The notes under the pieces were generated by a model that was given only the letters and a program-made list of their open reading frames with translations, was not told where the DNA came from and made no database searches. A program made the translations under genes and the position numbers. A stretch of DNA of 64,000 nt from the NCBI GenBank assembly GCA_032716605.1, contig CM064552.1, forward strand, positions 1,330,783 through 1,394,782, written 5' to 3'. Source of the stretch: Paralithodes platypus (lineage: Eukaryota > Arthropoda > Malacostraca > Decapoda > Lithodidae). Shown here one piece after another: positions 1 to 12,505 of this stretch; position 1 is the stretch's first letter, and each line of letters opens with the position of its first letter.

Positions 1-224
1 TGTATCTTAAAGCACAATATAGAAGTACATATATAATCCAACTATATACAAAACAAAAATTCTTTGATAATCATTATTTTAGAATAAATCCTGGCTAATA
101 ACTTGCTTAATTAACATTGTGATAAATTGCATAATATCCTGTTTTTTCTCAGTGCCTTTTTCGGTGACGTTTTGTCCGGTGTCTAATTTTTCCTACATTC
201 GTAATACACTTGTATGACCATATT

Positions 225-430
225 TGAATGTATGTGCTCTGCAATCTCTCCCAGAATCAGTCTTTCCCTCTCCTATGCCTTAAATTACTTCACACCTCTG
301 TGTGGCCAGGCATTTTACTCGAACGTCCCGTGGGTTTTGGCCCAGTTTCTCCTTTCAACTATGGGGAGGCACTCGCTACAGGCAAGTCGGCCTTTTGTCT
401 CCCGTCACTCACATAGAACAAAAATAGTAA
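225..430 (+). mobile_element. LINE 3' fragment (copy A)
   Basis: About 200 bp shared with 16129-16325, 43895-44120 and, reversed, 15655-15850 and 46310-46490. In the better copies it translates as a non-LTR ORF2 C-terminus (TAELWNSLPESVF-like, then DLNCFKLRV) followed by a short tail. It is a 5'-truncated remnant with no start of its own. Confidence 0.6.
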
Positions 431-1290
431 TATTGGAAATTACCCCACTCGAACCGCTGGGATCTATATTATTGAGTTGCTTTAATATGTAGTATCACTA
501 CGGATATATTATGTACTATTAAACAAAAGTACATAGGCTAACCAATTATAACAAACAAATTCTTTTGGATCCCATTGTTCAGTCAGTTTAGTTAACATTA
601 ACTGATGGTAGTCTTGCCAAATATCGACTAGACTAACTTACTAAATAAAAAATAAAAAGTGGGATGCACATCTTAATTAAAAATAATTTTCAACTTAGCA
701 TAAATAAACAATTCTAGAATTTATCATATTAAGTTATACACGGGGTAAGTAGGGCGAGAGAACGGATATATCTACATTGTTTTTTTGTTGAATTTGTTAG
801 CTGTGGTTTATAACTGGTTATTGTTATTGGAAGGATCTTCTACTCCTTCCCCATATAAACTAAAAGGTAATACTGAACCCAGTGTAAAATTTTTAAGAAC
901 ACGATCACAAGTCCTACAACTGATCATTTCAAATCCAGAAAGTACCGGTCTAGAAATGGCTAACAACAAATGAATCGGTAGGGTCAATAATATTAATGAG
1001 AATACTAATGGATGACTTATAGGATAAATTGTTTCCTAGAATGAATAAATCAAAAGGGCATATAGGTAGGATCAGGAATACAAAATATTATTGTCTTCCT
1101 ATCATCATGTTAACCCTGAGGATTTTCCAGGCTACAGGCTTTTCCCCGGTTATCATAAAAAAAATTGCCCCATAGCCATAACATGGTGCCTAGTTGTCTG
1201 TCCGTCGTGGCCGAGCCGTCTCAAAATTAACCAACTTAAGTTAAACATTAATTAACTAAGTTGACTAGTTGATTAACTACACTGACCCAA
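430..1290. other. Unassigned AT-rich DNA (copy A)
   Basis: No coding signal or recognised repeat beyond its duplication at about 16330-17180. Near the right end two GGCCGAG-type motifs occur; they belong to the P-like element flank. Confidence 0.5.
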
Positions 1291-4200
1291 CTCTGATATA
1301 TATATATATATATAATATATATATATATATATCTCACAATCACACGTGAGGCACTAAATGTTTCTAATCTCTCAGTGGGGTTTCGAAACCGCCGACCATC
1401 AGGACGATAGCCGACGCTTTACAACCACTGCCGTGGTGTAGTTGATTAAAGCGTCGGCTATCGTCCTGAACGGTCGGCGGTTCGAACCCCACTGAGAGAT
1501 TAGAAACACATATATATATAATATCTATAATTATATATATATATACCGTATAGTATATATATATATCATATATATTAATAATATATTATATATGTTTTAA
1601 GGTTGTATTTGAATTACAACTGTGAATAGATAGTGGTGTTAGACAATTTATAATATCTATCATTATCATTGTTTCAGTTGCCAGTCCAACCGAGATGTCC
1701 AGCAGGAGAACTGGGAGAGCAGCAACTCTTGGATTAAAGAGAACTGCAGAAAGAATGCTACATGATCGACTTCTCATAAGCCGAGTAATTATAGCCCAAG
1801 CTTAGAGGTATAGACAGTGATATACAGACACACTGTAGAATAGTCAAAATCCAACTATCATGTAGGACGTGGCGAGTCTATTGGTCTGCAAGAATGTCAA
1901 GAGATCCTGTATAGATTGTAAAGTTATTCATGATGAATTGCATAAGAAAATACAGAAGTTGGAAAAAGAGGTAGAGCTTTGGCGTGATCAATAGTTGTCC
2001 TTGAAATACAGAAAAATACTGAGGAACAAAAATCAGGTCATACACGAAGTGCAACAGAAAGTCGATGATGCACTACAACCTTTGTTTCACTAAAACACAG
2101 ATAGATATTCTCATCATTAAAAAGAAAAACGCTAAGTTTTTGCCAGAAATCGATATATCATCTGCAATACCACTACGGAGCTTGATTCTAAAGTGTTTAC
2201 AAATATCTAAAAGATGTCACAGGTTTTCCTTTGCCATCTGTGAGCACATTAAAAGACAGCAAAAACCATGTGTTATGTGCACCTGGTCTTTTATATCACC
2301 TGTCTTGTTCACTTATGAATTTCAAGTCTGAAAACTTTAGATTCGGTAGAAAAGCTGGCCGTCATCTCTTTCGATGAGATGAGTCTTGCAAAACAATGGA
2401 GCTACGACAAAGGTACAGACACACTGTATAAACCCCACAAAAGTGTCCAGGTAGTTATGTTGAAGAGGCCTTGTAGGTAAGTGGAAACAGCCCATATATT
2501 TTGACTTTGATCAATCCAACGTGTCAAAATATATTGACATATTTGATAGAGATAATTAGTTAGCATGCTACCCAGTTGTTGCAATAGTGCACGATTTAGG
2601 AACTACCAAGCTCCGTGTATGGAAACAATTTGGGTATAGATCCTCTCAAACATAATCAAATGTCTGCCAAAAATCCAGTGGCTGATAAAGACATTTTTGT
2701 ATTTGCTGATGTTCCCTCATTTGTTAAAGCTAATTAGGAATAATTTTTTATGATTCAGGGGTTGAGTTGCAGCACGGATATATAGTTTCTGCGTGGCATG
2801 CATTCACGTAATGCATGCAATTTGTAATGCTCCCTTGTAATGCTGCTCAATACCAAAACAGAATATGGATAATTAGCTTACAAAGTGAGTGATATTCACC
2901 TCACCGTCACTGGTCAGCAAAGACAACGTGTTAAATAGGCAACACACGTTGTTGTCAGATAGCTGTGCCACGTTCAATCATGTTTTTTAGGCGAGCAAGG
3001 AGTTCCTGGAGTCTAAAAACTGGAACGAAACGGCTAAGTTCATCTAAACTAGGGCATAAATGTTTTGACGTTATTAATTCCTCCAAGTATGGTGATAAGA
3101 AACTTCACCTGTGGATATGGAATGTATTTTGATGAACCGACAAGTATGATTGACACAGTGAAGCAGTATGTAACTCTGTGTCAAGCTCACTCTATTCCTT
3201 TCAGAAAGGAATATTATCATCTTGCAATTCAGCCATAGGATTAATGGCTATGTTAAAGAACAGTCATCAGCTTGATTATATAATGACCCGAAGACTAAAT
3301 CAAGATTGCCTAGACAATTTCTTTGGGTTCATCAGGCAAATGAGTGGGGAGTGGACCCTCGGGATCACCCAGATTCAGTCCATTTTAAATATAGACTGAA
3401 CAAATATTTGTTAGGAAGAGAAGTCGCCCTGATCAGTGACAAATGCAACATTAGTCCACATGCTGATAAGGATTAGTGTGTTATTTATGGGGTGGTATCA
3501 TGTGCAACTCCAGCACACCAAACTCCTATGCACGTGAACTGGTCCTATAAATTTGCCCAACCTAGCTTGCTATTCAAGGCTATGGACTTTGAAATGGATA
3601 ATAATAGGTCCGGATGAGTTGCATGAAGGTGAAAATAGTTGCGTAGGAGCATGTAACAATTCATCAAAATCACTTAGTACAATTATAGAAGAACAGGCCT
3701 TGTTGTATATACTGTAGGTGGCTATGTTGTGAGGAATTCCCCTAAAAAATATCCTGATTTAGGTTTCCATGGCAGCGAACTGTGTATCTGTAAACAAATC
3801 ATGGAATTGATATGGTCAACAGAGGTCACCTGTACCATGCCGTCTGATAGTTTTTCTTCTAAATTAACGGTGATGCAGAAATATTCAAAGCTGTCCATGG
3901 CGAAGGTTTGAGGGAAGGAAAACAATGTGTTCATACCCTTGCCTCAGATATTGAAAGGGTGGGAGGTTGAATTTGCCACCGGATGTAATTTTTGTTTTTG
4001 CAAAAATCTCAGTTTTCTTTAGGATAGATACAGAAATAGATAGGGACATAGCGATTCCAAAATTATCAATATAGCCATCTAATACCGTTTTTTTGTTGTC
4101 GCAGAAGCAAATAAGGTTTGTGAAAGGCCGAGTTGTCTCGTAATTAACTCAGGGCCGAGCTGGTCTCGCTGTTTTACTGGGCCGAGTTGTCTCGCCGTGG

Positions 4201-4292
4201 GCCGAGCTGTCTCGTTTTTGACTGGGCCCGAGCTGTCTCGCCGTTGGCCGATTTGTCCTGGCCGAGCTGTCCCGTTGGCCGAGTAGTCTAGC
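1180..4292 (+). pseudogene. P-element-like transposase remnant, copy A
   Basis: Frameshifted and stop-ridden counterpart of the element at 17086-20105. The same landmarks appear in the same order: coiled coil (about 1940-2060), HTH-like block with SVSTLK (about 2200-2260), catalytic-core start with VISFDEMS (about 2345-2400), TRRLNQDCL (about 3280-3310), and the GGCCGAG repeat array (4120-4292). Extra single-base insertions relative to copy B destroy most of the frame. Confidence 0.75.
1344..1507. repeat. tRNA-like palindrome (copy A)
   Basis: Counterpart of 17223-17396 with a few one-base insertions in the arms. Both arms carry a GGTTCGAACCCC-like B box pointing outward and are flanked by TA arrays. 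Confidence 0.65.
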
Positions 4293-5430
4293 AACCGTTT
4301 TTATGTATACTAAATATTTACCTTACACACCTTTGTCATTGTATAATGAAGTCAACTAATATTACGTAATCATGACATAAGCTATTTTATACTTTACGCT
4401 CTCTATATAAACTAGATGAATTTTATAGGTATGTCCATGATTATATAATTATATTATATATATATAATAGACAAACAAAAACCAAACTTGTTCGAGTAAT
4501 TTTCTTGAGAACATCCCACCCGTCCAGCAATCCCTATTATTTCACATGTACCGGTATTAAACTTTTTTTTTAGCAGCACAAGAGTTTTTTTTTAATGCAT
4601 GTATGTAATGATGTTTGTCTATAGAGGTGAAGAGATTGAAGCCAAATTACTTTTGATATTAACAGGTGCAAAACTTACTAATCTCGAGAATGTCTGGCAC
4701 CGAAATTGTCCAGAAGCGTCACATATAGTTGGATATTGTGTCTTTGTTATCTCTGGATTTTATCGTCTGTTCTTGTTATATGCTTATGTTAATGTGCATC
4801 TTTTAGCCTTATGTGAAACGAAAAAATAATATTTTTCCAATGTGTATAGAAATAATGTCTATAGAATATATGATCATGGTGGGTGTTGTGGGAGTGTTTT
4901 AGCTGAGTTCCTGTGTTAGTTCTTCCAACTTTATCTGCTATCCCATGATGATATGTGTATGATGTAATGAAAAGTGTTTAAATATCATGATAAATAAATA
5001 ATTAATCATTATTCTAAGCTACTTTATATAGTATACCAGAGATAAAGTAAATTGTATATGGATTTTTATCTGAACATAAGTCGCATCGTTCGTGATCCTC
5101 TTCGTGGAAAATTGTAAATTATGTATTTACTAGAAGAGATTATGGAAAATTACAGTGCACAGTATTATAACCAACATCTCTTTTACACATTGCGATCGTA
5201 AAAATAGACGATCGCCCCAAGCAGGATGCCCAATAAACCTTGAAAGTAAAGTAAACAAACACAGAAACCATTACCGCTCATTGAAAACGGGCGCGGGAAG
5301 GGGGGGCTTGTACTATTGGCGTCCGCACGAGTTGGTATAAGGCCCCGAAAATGGAAATAGACAACACACTCTCACATTCTGACTGACTCATTAGACACCC
5401 TTCCGCCGCCGCCCTTACCGCAAACTCCTG
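4290..5430. other. Unassigned DNA upstream of H1 (copy A)
   Basis: Duplicate of 20105-21220. AT-rich; no convincing coding region. The last ~120 bases become GC-rich just before the H1 start. Confidence 0.45.
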
Positions 5431-5434
5431 AAGA

Positions 5435-6092
5435 ATGCAGATGGCTGTCATTGCCCCCGCCAAGAAAAATACCAAGAAGGTCGCCAGTAAGCCTGTGACT
5501 CACCCCAAGTACTCTGACATGATCGTATCTGCTATCGGTGCCCTGACGGAACGTAGCGTCTCCTCCCGTCAGTCTATCCTGACGTACATCGTGTCTCACT
5601 ACAAGGTGGAGGAGAAGTCTGCCTCTACCGCACCTGAAGGCGGCCCTCAAGCGTGAACGTCACGTCCGGTGCCCTTAACCAGGGTCAAGGGGTCTGGTGC
5701 TTTCAGGTTCCTTCAAGAGCAACAAGCCCGCCCCTGCCCCTAAGGAGAAGGTTGCCGCTGATAAGCCTGCTGCCGCAAAAGCTCTTTTCCCTAAAAACAC
5801 AGCAGCTAAGAAGGCAACCAAGAAACTCGCAGCAAAGACACCCCACAAAGAAGGCAGCCAAGAAGCCAGCGAAGACTCCAGTGAAGCCCGCAGAGAAGAC
5901 GCCAGTGAAGACTGCAGAGAAGACGCCATTGAAGCCCGCAGAGTGTAAGACGCCAGTGAAGACGTGCAGAGAAGCCCGAAGAGAAGATGCCAATGAAGCC
6001 CGCAGAGAAGAACGCCAGTGAAGAAAGCCACCAAGAAGCCAGTGAAGAAAGCCGCCAAGAAGCCCGCAGCTAAGAAAGCCGTCCAAGAAAGG
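5435..6092 (+). pseudogene. Linker histone H1, frameshifted copy
   Basis: Same gene as 21221-21868 but broken by several one-base insertions, the first near 5630-5650 after the globular domain start (KYSDMIV is still readable). The lysine/alanine/proline-rich tail is scattered over three frames and continues to about 6092. Substitutions are few. I read this as a low-quality duplicate of the intact H1 rather than an evolved pseudogene, because the errors are mostly insertions and are equally common in flanking noncoding DNA. Confidence 0.8.
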
Positions 6093-6099
6093 AGGTTGA

Positions 6100-8370
6100 T
6101 GCGAGATTATGATTCACCAAATACTATGTATGTTATATTTAGCTCCCACGGCAGTTTCTGTATAAATATTGATAATGGATTAATACCTGAATGCTGTTTA
6201 ATTTTTATATTTTTGTATAAAGCCATGTTATTAAAGATGTGTTTGTAATGTGTGTTATGTGTTTCCTTTTTAGCGTATATTGTATGATAATTATGTATTT
6301 CTGATAAACAAAACAAATGTAGACTCGCAAAAAAGTATCAAAATGGCCACTCACCTTTAATAGGTATATTTTACAATAAGACAAAAATAATTATATCAAT
6401 CGCTACGTTAAAAGGGTCGAGTTGAGATGATAATTAATACGCCAATGAGCTTATGGTTATTTCTCTAATATTATTACATAACAGCACGGAAGATAAAGTA
6501 AAGGTGCCATTAAGGATAAAGGACTTCATAATAAAAAGTACTGCATAACAAAGGAAACAAAATATAAAAGTACGCTAAGGCTACCCAATTACATGCCATA
6601 ATTACGTCGCAGAATGTACAATCGCGCACATTAATGCTGATCCACATATTCTTGAAACTTTCTCGGGTTGACTTGGAACTTAATTATTCCTTAATTGATA
6701 TATGTGTTTCGGGGTGTTTCCTTTAAATTGTATCAGTAACACTACTGCACAATAACCTGTTAGACCGTAGGCTATAGTTCATTCTGCAAATATAGGCTAA
6801 CCATTAGCGTAATCAGCCATGGATTTTCTCATTTGAATATATCCAGTCATAAAATTAATTAATGTACAACAAATTTCAGACAGAAAACGTAGATTGTTGT
6901 ACTTGTATTTTTGAAATCGTATTAGCTTCAGGAATTTATTAGTGAATGTGCGAAGTGTCCCCCCTTGCCCTTGGTGGTATGGTTACCTTGGTAAACCGTA
7001 TGCTCGGTAACGCTCGCATACCCAAAATGTCTTGTCATCAATGGCATACAAGGGACTGGAGTTTCTCGCAGTCCTGACGTTATTCTTGAATCACAGTTGT
7101 GCTGGCTTAATAAACCAATAGAGTTGATAGCCTCTGAAGTCATATTTTAGCTATGGCCATAGAATATTACTGTCAATTTCTGACGTTCCGTTCTGAAATT
7201 TTGACGAGCACCCCGGCCGGCGGCCGGGCGCTGTTGCCCCCTGCCATTGCGCTCCCAGGTGTCAGAGAGGGAGGTGGCGCTGCTAAACTCTTCCGCACCT
7301 CTCCTCCAGGATACTACCTACGGTCCTTGAGTAAACGGCGACTGGAGTACTTGCCTCTCTTTTTCAACCACTATTAACGCCACGTTATCCGTGTGTCGAA
7401 GTGGTAAGCCTATATAATCTTATCTGTATGGACGTGTTAATAAGCATTTACAATTAACAATTCGAACAACCCTAACCACCTTAACATATCCCGTGCAATT
7501 CTTGGTGATTGGAGTTAGTTTTAAAATTATATTGTCTTCCGTTATTTTAAATATTTAGCTTATATTATTTGTGATGATTTTGATTGGTAAATAATCCTAG
7601 GAAATTGCATTATATGTTATTGAATAGTAACGAAGCATTTATACAGAATATTAGTGCCAGTGATCATATTTTGGACATAATGAAATTTACTAGGGATTAC
7701 TCGGTGTTGATTAAACGAAATGTATGACTTTACTGATATTTATTCGTTGGCTATACACCTAGAATCTCGTGAAATTATACTTGACTATTGGGGCGATGTG
7801 GAAAATCATGCAAAACAGAATCGTGATTAGTGATTAGGATGTTTGAGTCCTGAGAACCTCGTACGAACATAACATAAACGAGAGTCTGCAGAGAGCCAGA
7901 TTGGCTCACACACGGCAGATCCCTTTCACACTCATATTTGTGACTTCGATGATAAATATAGATAGTCTATGGTGATTTTATTTATTACTGGGATATTAAA
8001 TAGAACTTTATGAAGTAATTTTGTGATTATAGGTAATTAATCTAAACTGATATTACACCCGCTCTGCTACCGGTTCCGTCCTGTTTAACTATATTCTGGC
8101 TACTATTAGACGATCATAATTCAGTTTTAACAAGGGCCTCCAGCACTTAATAGGTTTCGAACTATCCCACTTTAACTTTTTTTTACTAAAACATATCCAT
8201 CTTAGGCTGCACAAAATCGTCTACACAGAGCTAGAACAAAACCTAACAAGACGTCGCCGATACAGGAGTTCGGGCCTAACTGACGGAAAAATACTTCGAA
8301 AATTCATTAAGTGTTAACCAAACAGTGTGCTGCTACTGAATGGGTGTTGACGCCCTGTGGCCTGGTGAAG
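6100..8370. other. Noncoding stretch between H1 and Dpr exon 1 (copy A)
   Basis: Duplicate of about 21870-24090. It holds a repeat (about 6945-7145) also seen at 22690-22905 and 53040-53135, a GC-rich patch (about 7200-7330), a reversed CR1-like 3' end (about 7865-7935) and a piggyBac-like MITE (about 8050-8275). No gene seen. Confidence 0.5.
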
Positions 8371-8443
8371 ATGGTAACTAAGATAGAGAAGTACTTGGTG
8401 CTACTTCTACTTGTGCTCATGCGACAATACAATGCTGCCAACT
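8371..8443 (+). pseudogene. Duplicate Dpr signal-peptide exon (copy A)
   Basis: Same length (73 nt), start and GTAAGT donor as the exon at 24092-24164. One change converts a leucine of the hydrophobic core to arginine (ATGCGACAA here, ATGCTACAA in copy B). If copy A were real this could act as an alternative first exon; more likely it is the duplicate-contig version of the same exon. Confidence 0.7.
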
Positions 8444-8472
8444 GTAAGTAGAAGATGTCATTTATATATCTA

Positions 8473-8509
<37 letters not shown>

Positions 8510-8639
8510 ATATAGATATATAATTATATATGTATATTATTCCTTGGCTTTACTAATTGCATTGGCGCCTGTAATGACATCAATAGCAATGTAGTATGGG
8601 TTTATTAAGAAACCTTAGGCTATAATTATAGAACACGTA

Positions 8640-8869
8640 CAATCGGCCTATTCTGTGATGTCTTGGCACCAAGTAGGCCTATATTTTTGATCAATCATTG
8701 TTTTCAGCCATAAAATAAACTGTATGTATTCATTTCAAGTGATAGATACAAACATGTTCCTCCAATTACTCACCCTTTTCAACATCTGACAGACATTAAT
8801 ACAGCACAGAGTAAGCCAAACGTAATGACAGCTGATACATGACTTATTATCTCGACTTGTACAAATAGA
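8640..8869. mobile_element. Tc1/mariner-like MITE (copy A)
   Basis: TA-flanked element of the same family as 24336-24550, 28422-28632, 51516-51715 and 56595-56785. Confidence 0.6.
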
Positions 8870-8961
8870 TAGGCTTTCTGATAACAGGCAAGCACTTGAC
8901 CTTACTTAAACAGAGTATTTCTAGGTTCTTATGTAGCTCTCTTATAATACATTTCAAGCTC

Positions 8962-9292
8962 TTAAGGGGGGAGGTAGTCGCTTTTTCTGTGACCCCCTTC
9001 TCCCTCATGTTTAGCATTTTTTTTTTTTAGATTTTAAGACGTTAGTTCCGTGAGTTTTGGAACGATTTTAAAACCTTTTCGCCACATTTCCTTCGTCAAT
9101 ATTAAGACCTTTAGTGTAATTTAGCCTAGGTGTTTATTTTTCCATGGCGAGCCTGTAATTTTAGATTTTAGAAGGAATCGGCGTGTTATTGGTTTAAGCT
9201 TGATGAAGGTCTAGCGAAGAAACTAAACAAATAAATATATGTTTATATATATAGGCCTACTGTATATTAACCAAAACACATGCACTACCCCC
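8962..9292 (+). mobile_element. TTAA-GGGG MITE (copy A)
   Basis: Starts TTAAGGGGGGAGGTAG and ends near CACTACCCCC. Counterpart of 24651-24971. Confidence 0.6.
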
Positions 9293-9299
9293 ATAATGA

Positions 9300-9300
9300 C

Positions 9301-9362
<62 letters not shown>

Positions 9363-9602
9363 ACGAGAAGGGTTGGGTGTGAAGGGGGATCAGCAGGGTT
9401 GGGCCAAGCAGCGCTCTGCAGACGGATGTAATCCTTCGTTAATCTCTAACCGGTTTGGTAAGCTGATCCTCAGGGTCATTAGAGTGTTGATCCTTCTCAT
9501 TGGCTTTTGTTAATTGGGGTTTGTGTGGGACAGGGATCTGCCTTGCTTAGGCCAATCGGCTTTCGGCAGACCTCCATTTTCTTATGTTCTTATGTTCTTA
9601 TA
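9300..9602 (+). mobile_element. TA array plus 5'-truncated CR1 3' end (copy A)
   Basis: A TA array runs directly into CR1 3' sequence that starts at the last ORF2 codons (GACGAGAAGGGTTGGGTG) and ends in TTCTTATG repeats. Counterpart of 24995-25225. Confidence 0.7.
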
Positions 9603-9629
9603 TATTATGTATATATATATATAGTATAT

Positions 9630-9664
<35 letters not shown>

Positions 9665-9777
9665 ATAATATAATATCCAATGATTTTCTATACAGTAGTT
9701 TTTTTCCTAGCCTCCATATTAGGTTACACTGTAGTCCTCCACCCCAAGTTACTACCTCCCCCCCCCCCCCCCACCCT

Positions 9778-9810
<33 letters not shown>

Positions 9811-9917
9811 ACACACCCACCCACACACACCCACACCCACACACACCCACACACTACACCACATTTCCACACTAAAATTTAATGCTTGCCCGGGTCGCGT
9901 TTTCCTCTTATTTTAAA
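9603..9917. repeat. TA, poly-C and CA arrays (copy A)
   Basis: Low-complexity tract: TA array, a unique ~90 bp spacer, a run of C, then CA/CCA repeats. Counterpart of 25225-25498. Confidence 0.8.
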
Positions 9918-9919
9918 CT

Positions 9920-10784
9920 TTAAGGGGGGAGTGCGTTGCTTTTTCTGGGTACCCTGGAGGTGTCTGTTTTCCACGCTCGAGTAGTAATAGCATATTTGTT
10001 TTGAGCGGGTTTATAAGACTTTAGGGTCGCGAATTAGTTTGGGCGATGTAGTTGGCCGTACCTGTCGCCACACATTTCTTTGTCAACATTAAGACCTAGG
10101 ATGCGGGGTCGTGCCATTCAAGTCATTGCTTTTTTCTGGCGAGCGTGTAGCGAGCCGGTAATTTTAGAAGCAGCGCCTTCGGCCGGGACAAAAGTTTTCT
10201 CGAACGAAAATGTAAACACAGAATGTTGAGAAGGGGATCCCGGGGGTGTTTTGAAAGGGGATATAGGGGTTTGTGTAAAGGGGATATAGGGGTGTTTTTG
10301 GCAAGGGGAGATAGGATGGTGTTGGTTGAACGTCGATATAGCGGGTATATTTGAAAGGGTGGTGTGTTGTGGAAATGGGATGAGTGGTGGGGGTTTTGAA
10401 AGGAGTGACAGGGGGTGTTTTGAATGGGGATATAGGGGGGGTGTTTTGGAAAGGGGATCAGGGGGTGTTTTGAAAGGGGAATACAGGGGGTGTTATTGAA
10501 AGGAGTGATCATAGGGGGTGTTTGAAAAATGGATCGCGGGTGTTTTTTGTGAAAGGGGATACAGGGGGTTTTTGTAAAGGGGATATCAAGGTGTGTTGTT
10601 GAAAGGGGGGTAGGTAGTGTGCTTGTTTTTGTAAAGGGAAGGTATAGTGGGTGTTTTGCAAGGGGATAGAAGTGTTTAGGGGTGGTGTTTTGAAAGGGGA
10701 TATAGGGGGGTGTTTTGAACGGGGATATAGGGGGGTGTTTGAAAGGGGATATAGGGGGGTGAAAGGGTTTTTGAAAGGGGATAT
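9920..10784 (+). mobile_element. TTAA-GGGG MITE with internal minisatellite (copy A)
   Basis: Left end of the MITE to about 10210, then degenerate TTGAAAGGGGATATAGGGGG units with many small indels, cut off by the N gap. Counterpart of 25499-26372. Confidence 0.75.
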
Positions 10785-10884
10785 NNNNNNNNNNNNNNNN
10801 NNNNNNNNNNNNNNNNNNNNNNNNNNNNNNNNNNNNNNNNNNNNNNNNNNNNNNNNNNNNNNNNNNNNNNNNNNNNNNNNNNNN
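10785..10884. other. Assembly gap of exactly 100 N
   Basis: One hundred consecutive N, a conventional placeholder for a join of unknown size. It sits inside the minisatellite array that also ends copy A, so the contig probably broke in this repeat. Order and distance across this point should not be trusted. Confidence 0.98.
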
Positions 10885-10969
10885 ATGATAATATAAATAA
10901 TAATCCAAAGAATTTCGATTCAACAGTCTAATTGGCTGAATTATATGGCGATAAATACGAAAACACTTG

Positions 10970-11133
10970 TGGTGGTGTCCCGTAGCCTACCCAGTGTGGC
11001 TGGGCTGCGAGACACCACTGGTGGTGTCACGCAGCCCAGCCAGTGAGGCTGGGCTACGGGACACCACCATGGTGTCCGTAGCCCAGCCTCACTGGCTGGG
11101 CTGCGTGACACCACTGGTGGTGTCCCGTAGCCA
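10970..11133. repeat. Alternating inverted ~43-bp repeats
   Basis: The unit GGTGTCCCGTAGCC...GACACC is present forward, then inverted, then forward again, followed by a partial unit. Spacers are ACTGGT or ACCAT. Each neighbouring pair can form a near-perfect hairpin. The GC-rich block stands out from AT-rich flanks; no coding frame. Function unknown, probably a foldback mobile element. Confidence 0.75.
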
Positions 11134-11144
11134 CTTCGTTTATT

Positions 11145-11193
11145 ATTACTTTATTTTTTTTTATTTTTTTTTTTATTTGTTAATATTATTATA

Positions 11194-11225
<32 letters not shown>
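11145..11225. repeat. T-rich and TTA microsatellite
   Basis: Poly-T with interruptions followed by (ATT)n. Confidence 0.85.
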
Positions 11226-11230
<5 letters not shown>

Positions 11231-11477
11231 GATATGCATTTTCTGATAAGCACATAACCAAATCAGAGAAGGGACTATGATGCTTTGGGTTGGAGTAGAT
11301 ATCTACGTCCTCTTTAAAGAGTAATACATCAGTAAAATATGTTCGATGCAATATGCAATATTGTATTTATATACCTGTATATATATATAGGCTCCTGACC
11401 TTTGACCAGTGAGGACGTACCCAGTGACCGCTCGTGACATACCTGGTTATCCCCTAGTGAGGTGAACATTCTTAGTG

Positions 11478-12384
11478 ATGGCTTGTGCTGATGAGATTGT
11501 CACCTCTTCCCATGTTCTCCAGCTTTGTCTTGCTTTGCAAGAGAGGCTGGAGAATGTTGAGCTCGAGGTCCAATCTCTCAAGGATGAGAACTTAGCATTG
11601 AAGATGGCATTTGAGGAAAACATAAAATGCCACTGGTGTAGGAAACCCGGACTCTTCCTGGAAGGTTGGCATCTTCAAGAGGAATGAAATTAACCTTCCA
11701 GAAGCAGTATGTGACTGTTAAAAACAAGTATAGCGCCCTGGATGACGAGTGTGATGGCAGTGAAGGGGGAAAGGAGGAAGGAGATGACCCGTCTTACAGC
11801 GGGGCAGTGAGAGGGGAGGGGAAGAAATCTGCAGCTACTTCTGCTGCTTCTACTTCTGCTACAGGCCGGCAACAGAAAACAGCTAAGTCTATTTTAATTG
11901 TAGGGGATTCATGGTTAAATACCTTGGCAGGGCTACTAACACACATGTTGGTAAAGTTGTCTGTCTGCCTGGTGCCGGAGTCGAGAGGGTGGCAGAAAAG
12001 CTAGATGGTGTCATGGAAGCGAGTGGAGAGGACCCCATCATCTTCCTCAACGCAGGGAGCAACGACATTTGGAAAGGCAGGACTGAGGAGTTGCTCACCA
12101 CGTACCAGGAAATGTTGGAGAGGATCAAGGAGAAGGGTGGAGTTCCTGTGGTACACAGTATCCTACCAAGAAGAGGGGTAAGGAAGGAATGGTCCTCCAG
12201 GGCTATTGGGGTAAATAGCCGGCTGGAGAAGTATTGCAAGGCAAATACTATTCCATTCCTGGATAACTGGACCCTCTTTTATGGTAAGGATGAACTGTAT
12301 GCCCAGGATGGAGTACATCTCTCTCGACTAGGAGTTTCGACCTTAGCCAGCTCACTCGACAAGTTTGTTGCGGGGTTTTGTTAA
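11478..12384 (+). pseudogene. CR1 ORF1, coiled coil plus SGNH/esterase-like domain
   Basis: Starts MACADEIV at 11478. The first ~70 codons give a coiled coil (LQERLENVELEVQSLKDENL) followed by CHWC, a possible zinc-binding pair. The frame shifts near 11660-11690, continues through an acidic and Ser/Ala-rich linker, and shifts again near 11912, where GDS is split from the next block. The last part (11911-12384) shows NAGSND and DGVHLS, consistent with SGNH hydrolase blocks with Asp-His near the C-terminus. In CR1 elements ORF1 binds RNA; the esterase role is unclear. Two single-base deletions would explain both breaks. Confidence 0.75.
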
Positions 12385-12505
12385 TAAACCATAGGTGTGT
12401 AAGTAAAATAGAATCCCAGCCACATGACATTGATAGTAATAACGAACATTCTGATAGCGTAGCTTTTCCGTCTAGGTCCAGTAGTTCAACAGGTAAAATA
12501 AATTA

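Larger units (their letters stand above)
1..10784 (+). repeat. Long direct duplication, copy A (left, low quality)
   Basis: This stretch matches 15890-26290 in the same order and orientation: LINE 3' piece, P-like transposase remnant, tRNA-like palindrome, histone H1, Dpr signal-peptide exon, MITEs, CR1 tail and GGGGATATAGGGGG minisatellite. It begins at or before the window edge and ends at the N gap. It is about 380 bases longer than copy B, mostly through scattered single-base insertions that break H1 and the transposase further. Insertion-dominated, evenly spread differences are typical of uncorrected long-read sequence, so I infer an unmerged duplicate contig. A true duplication that decayed is the alternative. 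Confidence 0.9.

Noticed and set aside
5675..6086. Leu/Phe/Ser-rich frames on the minus strand over H1
   Set aside because: Antisense shadows of the lysine-rich H1 tail; the same occurs at 21385-21895.
9582..9916. Glycine/valine- and proline/histidine-rich open frames on both strands
   Set aside because: Produced by CA/poly-C and TA arrays; no start context, no domain, not conserved between the two copies.
10123..10923. 266-codon minus-strand frame rich in proline, running through the N gap
   Set aside because: It is the reverse translation of the GGGGATATAGGGGG minisatellite and includes 34 undetermined residues.
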